Shown: positions 1-7,074, counted from the stretch's first letter. The stretch: DNA of 17,002 nucleotides from Nocardia sp. (GCA_017354515.1 JAFMQT010000034.1:1-17002); one strand, 5' to 3'. Program-made: numbers and translations. The notes: generated from the letters alone by a model not told the origin.

Positions 1-203
1 CGCAGGTCACGGGCCTTCACCGCGCCCAGCATCGAACCGAAGGTCAAATCCGCCCCGCGGAAATCGACCTCCGAGCCGCTGACCCGGGGACTCCCATCCA
101 TCCGCAGCGTCGCCAGAATATGGGTCTCGTGCGCCTCGAACCGGCTTCGCACCTGTGCCGCGAACTCGGCTGCCTCGCTCTCGAATTGCCGCCAATCAGA
201 CAT
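1..203 (-). CDS. Pyridoxamine 5'-phosphate oxidase (PPOX) family protein, N-terminal part
   Basis: This leftward gene runs off the left edge, leaving 67 codons. The peptide starts MSDWRQFESEAAEFAAQVRS and contains ILATLRMDGSPRVSG (about residues 34-48), then a DLTFGSMLGAVKARDL-like stretch. This is the usual first strand pair of the split-barrel flavin-binding PPOX fold: ATLR.DGSPRVS followed by a short 'MxxxxKxRDL' segment, where the flavin phosphate is normally contacted. The ATG at 203-201 is chosen because a GGGGGGAG ribosome site precedes it. Family members bind FMN, F420 or heme, and the visible part cannot tell which. It is divergent from the methyltransferase gene, with about 110 bp between them. 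Family assignment is fairly sure; substrate is unknown. Confidence 0.8.
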   Translation of the reverse strand, partial: MSDWRQFESEAAEFAAQVRSRFEAHETHILATLRMDGSPRVSGSEVDFRGADLTFGSMLGAVKARDL

Positions 204-314
204 GTGCACATTCTCCCCCCGACCACCGACACCGATCCCGCCCATGCGATGAATCCGCGGCCGCCCCCGCGCGTGATCACTGCTACCCTGGCCCGGGGTG
301 TGAGGAGGTGTGAG

Positions 315-1106
315 GTGCCCGAGGAGCGGCCGGCGCCGAGCGGTGTCGATCCCAGTAAGCCGAACGCGGCTCGAATCTACAATTACCTGCTGGGTGGCAA
401 GGACAACTACGAGGCCGACCGGCTCGTGGCGCAGCGGATGCTGTCGCTGGCTCCGGATAATCGTACCGTCGCCTCGCTCAGCCGGGAATTCCTCACCGGC
501 TCGGCCCGACTGGCCGCCGAGGCCGGTATTCGGCAGTTCGTCGATATCGGTTCCGGAATTCCGACCTCACCGAGTGTGTACGAGGTGATCAGCGCCATCG
601 ACCCCGAGGTGCGATTGGCCTGTATCGACTACGACCCGGTTGTCTTCGCCCACACCAACGCGATGTACAACGGCGTGCCCGGTGTCACGACCATGCTGGG
701 CGATTTTCGCAATCCCGACGACATAATCGACCGGTTGCCGGGCGAGGCGGGCATCGATCTCGCCGAGCCGATCGCGATCCTGCTGGTCGGCGTGCTGCAC
801 TTCGTCCTCGAGGATGAGGATCCCGGCGCGGCGATGTCGCGATTCCGGGAGGCGATGACGCCCGGCAGTTACGTGGCATTCACCCACGGCGCCACCGAGA
901 GCGACGAGACGTGGGTCGACCAGACCATCACCGATACCGTCGGCAGCACAGCCCAATTCATCTTCCGGTCACGCGCCGATGTGGCCGACATATTCAAAGG
1001 ATTCGACCTCCTCGATCCCGGGGTGGCGCCCATCCAGCACTGGCTCAGCGACGACCTCCCCGAAACGCGTATGGTCGTGATCGGCGGCATCGGCCGAAAG
1101 TGCTAG
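315..1106 (+). CDS. SAM-dependent methyltransferase, PF04672 (DUF574) family
   Basis: A 263-residue Rossmann-type methyltransferase of the family expanded in Streptomyces and Nocardia. Seen: the family N-terminus DPSKPNAARIYNYLLGGKDN (residues 12-31), SAM motif I VDIGSGIPT (76-84), an acidic CIDYDP (103-108) that would hold the ribose hydroxyls, GDFRNPDD (129-136) for the adenine side, and LLVGVLHFV (156-164) at the usual motif IV position. The open frame extends back to 120, but the GTG at 315 has GAGGAGG ending 6 bases upstream and the family N-terminus begins right after it, so 315 is taken. The acceptor is unknown for most of this family and nothing adjacent suggests one. It converges on the MetE-like gene with a 21-bp gap and no clear terminator. 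Confidence 0.9.
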   Translation: MPEERPAPSGVDPSKPNAARIYNYLLGGKDNYEADRLVAQRMLSLAPDNRTVASLSREFLTGSARLAAEAGIRQFVDIGSGIPTSPSVYEVISAIDPEVRLACIDYDPVVFAHTNAMYNGVPGVTTMLGDFRNPDDIIDRLPGEAGIDLAEPIAILLVGVLHFVLEDEDPGAAMSRFREAMTPGSYVAFTHGATESDETWVDQTITDTVGSTAQFIFRSRADVADIFKGFDLLDPGVAPIQHWLSDDLPETRMVVIGGIGRKC

Positions 1107-1127
1107 GTCCGCAGCAGTATCGGGCGC

Positions 1128-2141
1128 TCAGTCCGCCAAGGCGACCGTAACTGCCCGCGCGATGAGTTTCTCGGCGGTGGCGCGCGAACAGCGGCCCAGA
1201 CCGCATGGATTCGATACCCCGTCCACCGGCCGGCCGAGCGCCGATTCGATCATGTGCAGGATTCGCACCAGCTGCTCGTCGGAGGAGTCCTCATCGATGA
1301 ATCCGGCGTAGAACGAGGTCCCGCTGCCCAGATCCAGATCCGCCAGAGGCGCATAGAATTCGGGGCGGCCGGAGGGCGCCACACCGGTTCCGGTCAGCGG
1401 GCCGTGCACGAATTCCAAGGTGCGCCCCGAAGGCCAGTGCCGGACAACGGCATTGGCCAGATCGACCAGCGGACGGACATCGCGCAAGGTGGCCCGGGCA
1501 CGGTTGCGCCGGCTCCCCAGGCACAGATGGACACCGAAGCGAGTCCCCTCCGGCGCCCGCGCGGCCAGGGCACCGATCCCCCGGCTCAAACCCAGCGCCG
1601 CGTCCACCGCGCGATGCAGCGGCTGCGCCTCGGCCATCAGCACCAGTTCGGCCGGCGCCTCCAACTGAATCACGGTGTCCGCGGGAACATCTCGGAGCGC
1701 CACCATCTCGGCGACGGTCGCGTCGGTGAACGCACGCCGGTTCGATATCGCCCCTGGCAGACCCAGGGCGATGAACCCCAGGGTGAAATCGCTGGCCATA
1801 CCGATCTGCAGTGCCGGACCACCGGATTCGCGCAATTCGGTGAACGTGGGCACAGCATCGCGGGCTTCGGCGCAATACCCCAGCCGCATGGCGTCCCCGC
1901 TGGGTTCGATTCCGCGCCGCAGGCGGTACCGGGTCCGCTCGCCCCGCACTCGGCGCACGTCCAGTGCCCCCTGCGCTACGAGATCGTCGATAATTGGCAG
2001 GATGTAGGTTCGGTGGCGTCGCGTCTCACCGGTGGGCAGCGTGCGCAACAGTGAACCCGCTGCCGTCATCATCGCGCGCATCGCGTCGTCGGCGTCGTCG
2101 GCCGGGAAGCTTCCGACGCAATGCACAGCTCGCTCGCCCAT
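1128..2141 (-). CDS. MetE-like (cobalamin-independent methionine synthase II-like) barrel protein
   Basis: A 337-residue protein resembling only the catalytic C-terminal barrel of cobalamin-independent methionine synthase (UROD/MetE-like superfamily, COG0620). The zinc-ligand pattern of MetE is recognisable: HLC (H205, C207) corresponds to the MetE H-x-C motif, E243 in TLEFVHGPL to the later Glu, and C313 in NPCGLGR to the C-terminal Cys of 'DCGL'. The N-terminus (HCVGSFP, residues 7-13) also fits the family. MetE itself is about 750 residues, so the N-terminal half is absent, as in single-barrel methyltransferase relatives. It is probably a zinc-dependent enzyme acting on a thiol or methylthioether; the substrate cannot be named. 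ATG 2141 has no Shine-Dalgarno sequence, and an AT-rich -10-like element lies 6 bases upstream, suggesting leaderless translation. Confidence 0.72.
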   Translation of the reverse strand: MGERAVHCVGSFPADDADDAMRAMMTAAGSLLRTLPTGETRRHRTYILPIIDDLVAQGALDVRRVRGERTRYRLRRGIEPSGDAMRLGYCAEARDAVPTFTELRESGGPALQIGMASDFTLGFIALGLPGAISNRRAFTDATVAEMVALRDVPADTVIQLEAPAELVLMAEAQPLHRAVDAALGLSRGIGALAARAPEGTRFGVHLCLGSRRNRARATLRDVRPLVDLANAVVRHWPSGRTLEFVHGPLTGTGVAPSGRPEFYAPLADLDLGSGTSFYAGFIDEDSSDEQLVRILHMIESALGRPVDGVSNPCGLGRCSRATAEKLIARAVTVALAD

Positions 2142-2147
2142 GCGGGA

Positions 2148-2156
2148 ATATTAATA
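2148..2156 (-). promoter_or_regulatory. Candidate leaderless promoter -10 of the MetE-like gene
   Basis: Read on the minus strand, TATTAATAT lies at 2156-2148. TAATAT (2153-2148) fits the actinobacterial TANNNT -10 pattern and ends 6 bases before the ATG at 2141, so transcription would begin at or next to the start codon. The bases between contain no ribosome site (TCCCGC). No convincing -35 is visible at the right distance. Confidence 0.45.
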
Positions 2157-2328
2157 ACACGTGTCCCTGTTTCGCATACGGCCAGGATCCACGGCTGAAA
2201 CATTGTCATTCCGAATGGAATTCATCGCCGGCGCTGTTGATGTGACGCCGAATCCCTTGCGCGCCAGAGTAAGGGGCGATACCCTGCGCCAGGTCAACGT
2301 CAGTCGTCTGTGACCGGGAAGAGGTTCG

Positions 2329-3345
2329 GTGCGGGTCTGGATGTGGGTGCGGATCGTCATCTCCGCGATCATGCTGTGCTGCTTCGCCTCCGGCGTATCG
2401 GCAGCCGATGCACCAACTGCCACCTGCAAGTCCTTCCCCTTCCCGGTGCCGCAGGGCCACCTGGGCGCGACCCTGTGCACGCCGGCGGGCGGGGCGCGCA
2501 CCGTCATGGTGCTGATGTCGGGGTCCAACTTCAACGGCAGCTACTGGGATTTCTCCTACCATCCGGAGACATACGATTTCCGGCGCGCGATGAACGCCGC
2601 CGGATACGCCACGCTGGTGGTGGACCGGCTCGGCAACGGCGACAGCACCCATCCGCCCAGCCTGTCGCTGACGGCCAACGCCACCGCCCAGAATCTGCAC
2701 GACGTCGTCCAGGCCGCCCGCAAGGGTTTGCCCGGCGCCAAACCGTTCGCGAAGGTGGTCACCGCCGGACACTCGCTGACGTCGGGAACCTCCATCATGG
2801 AGGCCACCGGCTACCACGATGTGGACGGCGTTCTGCTGACCGGTTATTCGCATGCGGTCAACGTCCCCGAGACCCTGAGCGTGGTCGCCACCTACCATCC
2901 CGCCGTCGATGAGCCGCAATTCGCCGGGCGCGGATTGGATCAGGGCTATCTGGCCAGCCGCCCGGGCACCCGCATGCACGACTTCTACGACCCGGCCGAT
3001 GTCGATCCCGGAGTCCTCGCCCACGACGAGAAGACCAAAGAGGTGTTCTCCCTGACCGAATATCCGGACGGGATGCTCTCCACCCTGCCCGGCATGTCGA
3101 ATTTCATCAACGTCCCGGTTCTGGTGACCGTCGGCAGCCGCGACCGGATGCTCTGCGGTATCAACTACGCGAGCTGCGCGAATACGGCCACCCTGCAGGC
3201 CGAGGAAGCCCCGTTCTTCGCTCCCGCGGCGCGCCTGCGCACCTTCGTGCTGCCGGGCAGCGGCCACGCGCTCAACCTCGCCCGCAATACCGTCGACTAC
3301 CAGCACGCCGTCATCGACTGGGCGAATTCCACCATCGGGAAGTAG
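2329..3345 (+). CDS. Secreted alpha/beta hydrolase
   Basis: A 338-residue alpha/beta hydrolase with an N-terminal signal peptide (positively charged start, hydrophobic IVISAIMLCCFASGV, likely cleavage after VSA or SAADA near residue 25-28). The putative catalytic triad is S149 in GHSLTSG, D272 in VGSRDRM and H313 in GSGHALN. The oxyanion region is around LMSGSNFNGSYWD (62-74). Four cysteines (C33, C50, C276, C283) remain in the mature part and could form disulfides after export. GTG 2329 is chosen because GGGAAGAGG ends 4 bases before it; an in-frame ATG at 2341 is possible but far from that site. Substrate is unknown; a lipid or cell-envelope ester is a guess. Its stop codon directly abuts the stop of the convergent TetR gene. 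Confidence 0.85.
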   Translation: MRVWMWVRIVISAIMLCCFASGVSAADAPTATCKSFPFPVPQGHLGATLCTPAGGARTVMVLMSGSNFNGSYWDFSYHPETYDFRRAMNAAGYATLVVDRLGNGDSTHPPSLSLTANATAQNLHDVVQAARKGLPGAKPFAKVVTAGHSLTSGTSIMEATGYHDVDGVLLTGYSHAVNVPETLSVVATYHPAVDEPQFAGRGLDQGYLASRPGTRMHDFYDPADVDPGVLAHDEKTKEVFSLTEYPDGMLSTLPGMSNFINVPVLVTVGSRDRMLCGINYASCANTATLQAEEAPFFAPAARLRTFVLPGSGHALNLARNTVDYQHAVIDWANSTIGK

Positions 3346-3915
3346 TCACCGCGCGGGACCGTCGGCCCGCATCCCCGACAGGGTCCATCGCACCAGTGTC
3401 GGGAAATCCCGGTCTATGCGGGCGATTTCGGCCTCGGTGTCTGCGGTCCGGTCGGGATCGAGCAGGGCTCGTACCGCGACGACGGCGTGGTTGATGGTCA
3501 GGGTCGCCAGCCCGCGGCAGCCGGCCACCGCCAGCTCTCGCGGAAACCCTTCCCGCAGCGCGGCTTTGATGAGTTCGCCCACGTAATCGGCGACCGCCTT
3601 GCGGTCGTCCATGGACATCAGCTGGGTCAGATGCGGATGGGCGCGCAGCGCGGCATCCAGTGCCAGACTCCAGTGCAGCGCGGTGTCCTCCCAGGTGCCG
3701 CGCTGCTGGAATTCCAGTCGCAGCCGGGAGAAGTGGCGAGCGACCAGTGCCCTGGTCAGCTGGTGCCGGCCACCCACCTGCTGATACAGCGTCTTGGTGG
3801 AGATGCCGAGGTCTTTGACGAGTCGGTGTGCGTTGAGCGCCGCGAGCCCTTCGGCGTCGAGCAGTTCCAGTGCTCGCGCGTAGATATCCTCGGCGGGAAT
3901 CAGCGGCTTCGCCAT
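3346..3915 (-). CDS. TetR-family transcriptional regulator (next to the SDR gene)
   Basis: A 189-residue TetR/AcrR-type repressor. The N-terminal helix-turn-helix is at about residues 29-48 (AHRLVKDLGISTKTLYQQVG), followed by an all-helical ligand-binding domain with a LSGMRADG end. The frame opens further upstream to 4032, but that extension lies inside the SDR gene; ATG 3915 (MAKPLIPAED) gives the normal spacing before the HTH. The ribosome site is weak. It follows the SDR gene by 31 bp on the same strand and is probably cotranscribed with it. The likely target is the palindrome at 4864-4880, giving autoregulation together with the SDR and thioesterase genes. The ligand may be an acyl-CoA or the SDR substrate (inference). 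Confidence 0.88.
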   Translation of the reverse strand: MAKPLIPAEDIYARALELLDAEGLAALNAHRLVKDLGISTKTLYQQVGGRHQLTRALVARHFSRLRLEFQQRGTWEDTALHWSLALDAALRAHPHLTQLMSMDDRKAVADYVGELIKAALREGFPRELAVAGCRGLATLTINHAVVAVRALLDPDRTADTEAEIARIDRDFPTLVRWTLSGMRADGPAR

Positions 3916-3946
3916 ATCGTGTCCGGTGCGGATCAGCGGGAGCGGA

Positions 3947-4789
3947 TCAGTATTTGAGCGCGCCCCCGTCGACGGCGATCTGGCTGCCGGTGATCGCGAT
4001 CGAGGTCGGTCCGGCCAGCCAGGCCACCACATCGGCGACCTGTTCGGCGGGCATGAATCCGCCGCCGCTGCCGTCGGGGTTCTTCAGCGGCACGGGCGGG
4101 AAACTGGGCAGGAAACCGGGGTGTTTGCCGAAGATCTCGGCCATCGCATCCGGTTCGATCATGGGGGTTTCCACCGAATACGGATGGATCGAGTTGACCC
4201 GGATGCCGAACTCCCCCGCCTCCAGCGCCAGTGTGTTGGTGAGCGCGACCAGACCGTGTTTGGTCGCGGCGTAGTGGCCGTTGCCGGGTGTGGCCTTCAG
4301 TCCGGCCGAGGAGCTCACGACGATGATCGATCCGCCGTTACCCGCCTCGATCATCGCCGGCACCGCGGCCCGCAGGGTGCGCCAGGTGCCGGTGAGGTTG
4401 ACGTCGATGACGGTGTTCCACTGCTCATCGCTGAGCTCCCACAGCCGCCCCCAGGTGAGCACACCCGCGTTGGCGACCACGATATCGAGCCTGCCGAACT
4501 GGGTGATCCCGTCCGCCACCAGAGTTTCCAGCGCTGATGAATCGCGGGTGTCGACCACCCGGGACAGCACCTTCGCGCCGAGTTCCTCCACCAACCGTGC
4601 GGTCTCGGCGAGCTCGGCCTCGGTGGCCGCCGGGTAGGTGATGGTCGGCGATGCGGGTGCGCAGATATCGATCGCGATGATGTTCGCGCCCTCGCTCGCC
4701 AGCCGCACCGCGTGCGCGCGGCCCTGGCCGCGTGCGGCGCCGGTCACCAAGGCGACCTGCCCCTGGAGTGTGTCGGTCCGGTTGGTCAC
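3947..4789 (-). CDS. Mycofactocin-type SDR family oxidoreductase
   Basis: A 280-residue classical short-chain dehydrogenase. Seen: cofactor loop TGAARGQGRAHA (from residue 16), NAG (107-109), structural N131 in VNLTGTW, the VSSSAG serine segment (about 158-163), catalytic Y173 and K177 in YAATKHG, and a C-terminal DGGALKY. An insertion after the second strand (IDICAPASPTITYPAATEAEL) and the GQGR.HA signature are typical of mycofactocin-coupled SDRs (TIGR03971 type, carveol-dehydrogenase-like), which hold NAD(H) tightly and pass electrons to mycofactocin. Assignment to that subgroup is from memory of the motif. GTG 4789 is preferred over an upstream TTG at 4828 because the native fold begins just after it. 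Expected role: oxidation of an alcohol to a ketone or aldehyde in the cytoplasm. It heads a likely two-gene operon with the TetR gene. Confidence 0.87.
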   Translation of the reverse strand: MTNRTDTLQGQVALVTGAARGQGRAHAVRLASEGANIIAIDICAPASPTITYPAATEAELAETARLVEELGAKVLSRVVDTRDSSALETLVADGITQFGRLDIVVANAGVLTWGRLWELSDEQWNTVIDVNLTGTWRTLRAAVPAMIEAGNGGSIIVVSSSAGLKATPGNGHYAATKHGLVALTNTLALEAGEFGIRVNSIHPYSVETPMIEPDAMAEIFGKHPGFLPSFPPVPLKNPDGSGGGFMPAEQVADVVAWLAGPTSIAITGSQIAVDGGALKY

Positions 4790-4863
4790 AGTAATCCCGT
4801 TCTCCGCGTTCACGGTTCGTCGGCACAATCCGGCACTGCCACTTCGCCCGCACCGGCACCTTA

Positions 4864-4880
4864 AGAAAATGTTATTTTCT
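4864..4880. promoter_or_regulatory. Palindromic operator between SDR/tetR and thioesterase genes
   Basis: AGAAAAT-GTT-ATTTTCT is a perfect 7-bp inverted repeat with a 3-bp spacer, standing out as an AT block in GC-rich DNA. It sits 74 bp upstream of the SDR start and 76 bp upstream of the thioesterase start, almost exactly central. The size and symmetry suit a TetR dimer, and a tetR gene lies in the cassette. Minus-strand TAACAT within it could be a -10 box, so binding could block polymerase directly. Binding by this TetR is inferred. Confidence 0.7.
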
Positions 4881-4956
4881 GAAGCGAACCTAGCCCCGCG
4901 ACACGCTCGGACGCAAGACCCGGTCGACGTGCCGAACCCCGCGAAGGATGACGAGC

Positions 4957-5775
4957 ATGACCGACGTTCCCGATTGCGTGTACGTGCCCGACGGCGAACG
5001 GTACGTCCCGACGTCGCTGGCCCGCGGGCCGTGGGGCGACTTCATCAGCGGTCAGTACGTGGGCGGATTGATGGCGGCCGCGATCGAACGCCGCATCGAC
5101 GACGCCGACCTGCATCCGGCGCGCCTGACCGTCGACCTTTCCGCCCGGACCGCACTCGAACCGGTCACCGTCCGCACCACGGTCCGGCGGGAAGGGGCAC
5201 GGCTCCGGCTCATCGATGCCGAGATGATCCAGGGTGAGAGAACCGTCGCCCACGCCCGCTCGGTCTATCTGCGCCGCGGCGAACAGACGCCGAACGAGGT
5301 CTGGTCCACTCCCGTCGAGATGCCGCCGATGCCGCCGATCCCGGAGACGCCGCAGGACGGTGCCACCAGCCACGGCGAAATCTTCAGCGCCGACCACCCC
5401 GGAGAGCCCGGTGCGGATCTACGGATCTGGCAGACCACGGGCCAGAAATTCATCTGGCTCACCTACATCACCCCACTGATCCGCGGCGAGAAACTGACGC
5501 CGTTCGTCCGGGCCGCGCTGGTCGCCGATTCCTCCAGCGCCATGGTCAATTACGGCACGACCGGGCTGCATGTCATCAACGCCGACTACACCGTGACACT
5601 GTCCCGTCTGCCCGAAGGCCCGTCGATCGGGGTCGCGGCGATGACACAGTCCAGCGATGCCGGCATCGCCAGCGGTTCGGTCTTGCTCTTCGACGGCAAC
5701 GGCCCGATCGGGAACGCGGTAACCGTCAGCATCGCCAACGGCGGGTTCCGCCCGCACACTCATTCCCCCGAGTGA
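4957..5775 (+). CDS. Acyl-CoA thioesterase-like (4HBT_3, double hotdog) protein
   Basis: A 272-residue protein resembling the TesB-like/4HBT_3 thioesterase family. Seen: an N-terminal hotdog half with WGDFISGQYVGGLMAAAIER (about 26-45; the long central helix), LTVDLSARTALEPVTVRTTVRREGARLRLIDAEM (sheet), then a Pro-rich linker (EMPPMPPIPETP) and a second half with LVADSSSAMVNYG and LHVINADYTVTLSRLPEG. The D-S-S-S pattern matches the second-half active-site region of TesB-like enzymes. ATG 4957 is preferred over the ATG at 4948 because GAAGGA then lies 8 bases upstream. It probably hydrolyses an acyl-CoA thioester. Divergent from the SDR/TetR pair across the palindromic operator, which suggests one shared pathway. 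No catalytic residue can be proved by eye. Confidence 0.75.
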   Translation: MTDVPDCVYVPDGERYVPTSLARGPWGDFISGQYVGGLMAAAIERRIDDADLHPARLTVDLSARTALEPVTVRTTVRREGARLRLIDAEMIQGERTVAHARSVYLRRGEQTPNEVWSTPVEMPPMPPIPETPQDGATSHGEIFSADHPGEPGADLRIWQTTGQKFIWLTYITPLIRGEKLTPFVRAALVADSSSAMVNYGTTGLHVINADYTVTLSRLPEGPSIGVAAMTQSSDAGIASGSVLLFDGNGPIGNAVTVSIANGGFRPHTHSPE

Positions 5776-5850
5776 TCTGGTACCGCAGGTCGCAGCGCCG
5801 TTCGATGGCGGCCGGTCTACGATGCCAGTATCTCCCGAGGAGGTCTGACG

Positions 5851-6201
5851 ATGGCCTACGACAAGGTACTTGCTGATCGCGTGCGAGAGGCGCTCGAGAC
5901 CAATCCCGTGGTGCGCGAAGTGAAAATGTTCGGTGGGCTGTCGTTCATGGTCAACGACAAGATGGTTGTCGCGGTGCGAAGCGACCATGGCCTGCTCGTA
6001 CGGGTCCACCCCGACCGGGTCGACGAGCTGCGGACGATCGACGGCGCACAGATCGCCACGATGGGCGGCCGCACGATGCACAAGGGATGGTTGTCGGTCA
6101 GCGAAGAAGCGGTCGCGACGCCGGAGAGACTCGACTTCTGGATCGAAACGGCGATGGAATACAACGACAGCGAAACCAGCGAAAAGCGGCCCCGGAGTTG
6201 A
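5851..6201 (+). CDS. TfoX/Sxy N-terminal-domain protein
   Basis: A 116-residue protein consisting of a single TfoX N-terminal domain: LADRVREALETNPVVREVKMFGGLSFMVNDKMV (about 8-40), then VRVHPDR and GGRTMHKGWLSV (72-83), ending in the helix RLDFWIETAMEYN. The G-G-L-x-F-M and W-x-x-V signatures are characteristic. In Gammaproteobacteria, TfoX/Sxy is a competence co-activator with a second C-terminal domain, which is missing here. Stand-alone N-terminal versions are common in actinobacteria and have no settled function, so a competence role should not be assumed. A strong GAGGAGG lies 7 bases before ATG 5851. It ends 20 bp from the convergent vapC stop. Confidence 0.88.
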   Translation: MAYDKVLADRVREALETNPVVREVKMFGGLSFMVNDKMVVAVRSDHGLLVRVHPDRVDELRTIDGAQIATMGGRTMHKGWLSVSEEAVATPERLDFWIETAMEYNDSETSEKRPRS

Positions 6202-6221
6202 ATTTCCGCGGCAGCTCCTGT

Positions 6222-6620
6222 CTAACGCACCGGGTCATGAACGGGGAACCCGAGTTGCTCGGCAACCTGCTGCATGGTCTTGTCGTGCGTAACAACGATG
6301 AGTTCATCGAGCCCGCACCGCAATGCGGACGCGAGGTGTATCGCATCGAGCGTGCGGATATGCGAGATTATCGCCTCGGCCTCGGTCAGCACCGCATGGT
6401 CCATGGGGACGATGTGCACGTAGTCGATGATCTGATCGCGATCCGATGTGGGCAGTCCCTCACGGCGCAGGACCCGCGTGATCTCGGTGCGCAGGAGTCG
6501 GGAGGAAATGACCCGATCGGACTCGTTGGACGTGGTCCGGTCGAACCAGGCCGCCGATTCGGGTGAATGGCCCAGAATAATTCTGACGGCGACCGAGCTG
6601 TCGAGATAGTAATCGGTCAC
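6222..6620 (-). CDS. VapC-like PIN-domain ribonuclease toxin
   Basis: A 132-residue PIN-domain protein, probably a magnesium-dependent RNase toxin. The acidic active site is visible: D7 in YLDSSV, E46 in RTEI, D92 in TLDAIHLASA and D113 in VTHD (numbering from GTG 6620). The order and spacing are those of VapC toxins. GTG 6620 overlaps the antitoxin stop (GTGA), the usual translational coupling; a TTG one codon earlier (6623) is also possible. The antitoxin gene lies immediately upstream. Known VapC proteins cleave tRNA or rRNA; the target here is unknown. All four acidic residues are present, so nothing suggests inactivation. Confidence 0.9.
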   Translation of the reverse strand: MTDYYLDSSVAVRIILGHSPESAAWFDRTTSNESDRVISSRLLRTEITRVLRREGLPTSDRDQIIDYVHIVPMDHAVLTEAEAIISHIRTLDAIHLASALRCGLDELIVVTHDKTMQQVAEQLGFPVHDPVR

Positions 6621-6868
6621 CAATCGCCCTTTTCGGACTCCAGCAGCTCGTCGATCGTGGCTGCGGACCGAAGCTCGTGCCGCACAATCGCACTCGTGTG
6701 CGCGCCACCCGCTCGCCGTGGCGGAACAATCTGAGCGGACGGCACCTGCGGGACGATGAAGCCAATCCGCTGGTTGTGCTTCGTCAGCTCGTAGACTTCG
6801 CCGGATTCCACGTCAGCGACCATGGTCGACGGGTTCTGACGCAGTTCACCTACGGAAATGCTCTTCAT
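6617..6868 (-). CDS. VapB-like antitoxin, Phd/YefM type
   Basis: An 83-residue antitoxin. The N-terminal Phd/YefM DNA-binding fold is recognisable: MKSISVGELRQNPSTMVADV (1-20), then EVYELTKHNQRIGFIVP (24-40). The C-terminal tail ELLESEKGDW is the sort of segment that wraps the toxin. It neutralises the downstream PIN toxin and probably represses the operon through the repeats at 6889-6931. ATG 6868 has no ribosome site; a TAGCAT element lies 6 bases upstream, suggesting leaderless translation. It overlaps the toxin start by 4 bp. Confidence 0.9.
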   Translation of the reverse strand: MKSISVGELRQNPSTMVADVESGEVYELTKHNQRIGFIVPQVPSAQIVPPRRAGGAHTSAIVRHELRSAATIDELLESEKGDW

Positions 6869-6874
6869 GTTGTC

Positions 6875-6931
6875 ATGCTATCGAAATTGTCTACCCCCAT
6901 CTACAATCGGCGCGTCGGCGTCGAGGTAGAC
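6875..6931 (-). promoter_or_regulatory. vapBC promoter and candidate operator repeats
   Basis: Minus-strand TAGCAT (6880-6875) fits TANNNT and ends 6 bases before the vapB ATG. Just upstream, TCTAC occurs at 6890-6894 and again at 6900-6904, one helical turn apart. The inverted form GTAGAC occurs at 6926-6931 against GTCTAC at 6889-6894. Such half-sites around a toxin-antitoxin promoter are typical of autoregulation by the VapBC complex. The exact operator is a proposal. Confidence 0.45.
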
Positions 6932-7050
6932 GTCCGGTCAATCACCCCTGATGAGCGTTTACCGCGAGCAGCTGGGTGAGCGCTGATTCCGAAGGCGTGC
7001 TACTACGCGAGGCCGGTCGGCTGGCTGGAATCGCCGGTGCCGCCCGAATA

Positions 7051-7074
7051 ATAGTTAAGCAGATGCTTGACTAT
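7051..7074. promoter_or_regulatory. ArsR operator 1 (imperfect palindrome)
   Basis: ATAGTTAAG (7051-7059) and CTTGACTAT (7066-7074) form a 9-bp inverted repeat with one mismatch and a 6-bp spacer, of the size bound by ArsR/SmtB dimers. Its right arm contains the TTGACT -35 box of the arsR promoter. The left arm recurs exactly 40 bp downstream at 7091. Confidence 0.68.

Noticed and set aside
120..314. Upstream extension of the methyltransferase to 120
   Set aside because: It overlaps the PPOX-family gene, lacks conserved residues, and GAGGAGG points to GTG 315.
2206..3306. Long leftward open frame (366 codons) opposite the secreted hydrolase gene
   Set aside because: It is an antisense shadow typical of GC-rich DNA. 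The rightward frame has a signal peptide, a catalytic triad and a ribosome site.
3916..4032. Upstream extension of the first TetR gene to 4032
   Set aside because: The extension lies inside the SDR coding region and has no TetR-like sequence.
5851..6201. Competence regulator TfoX
   Set aside because: Only the N-terminal domain is present and stand-alone versions have no established competence role in actinobacteria.
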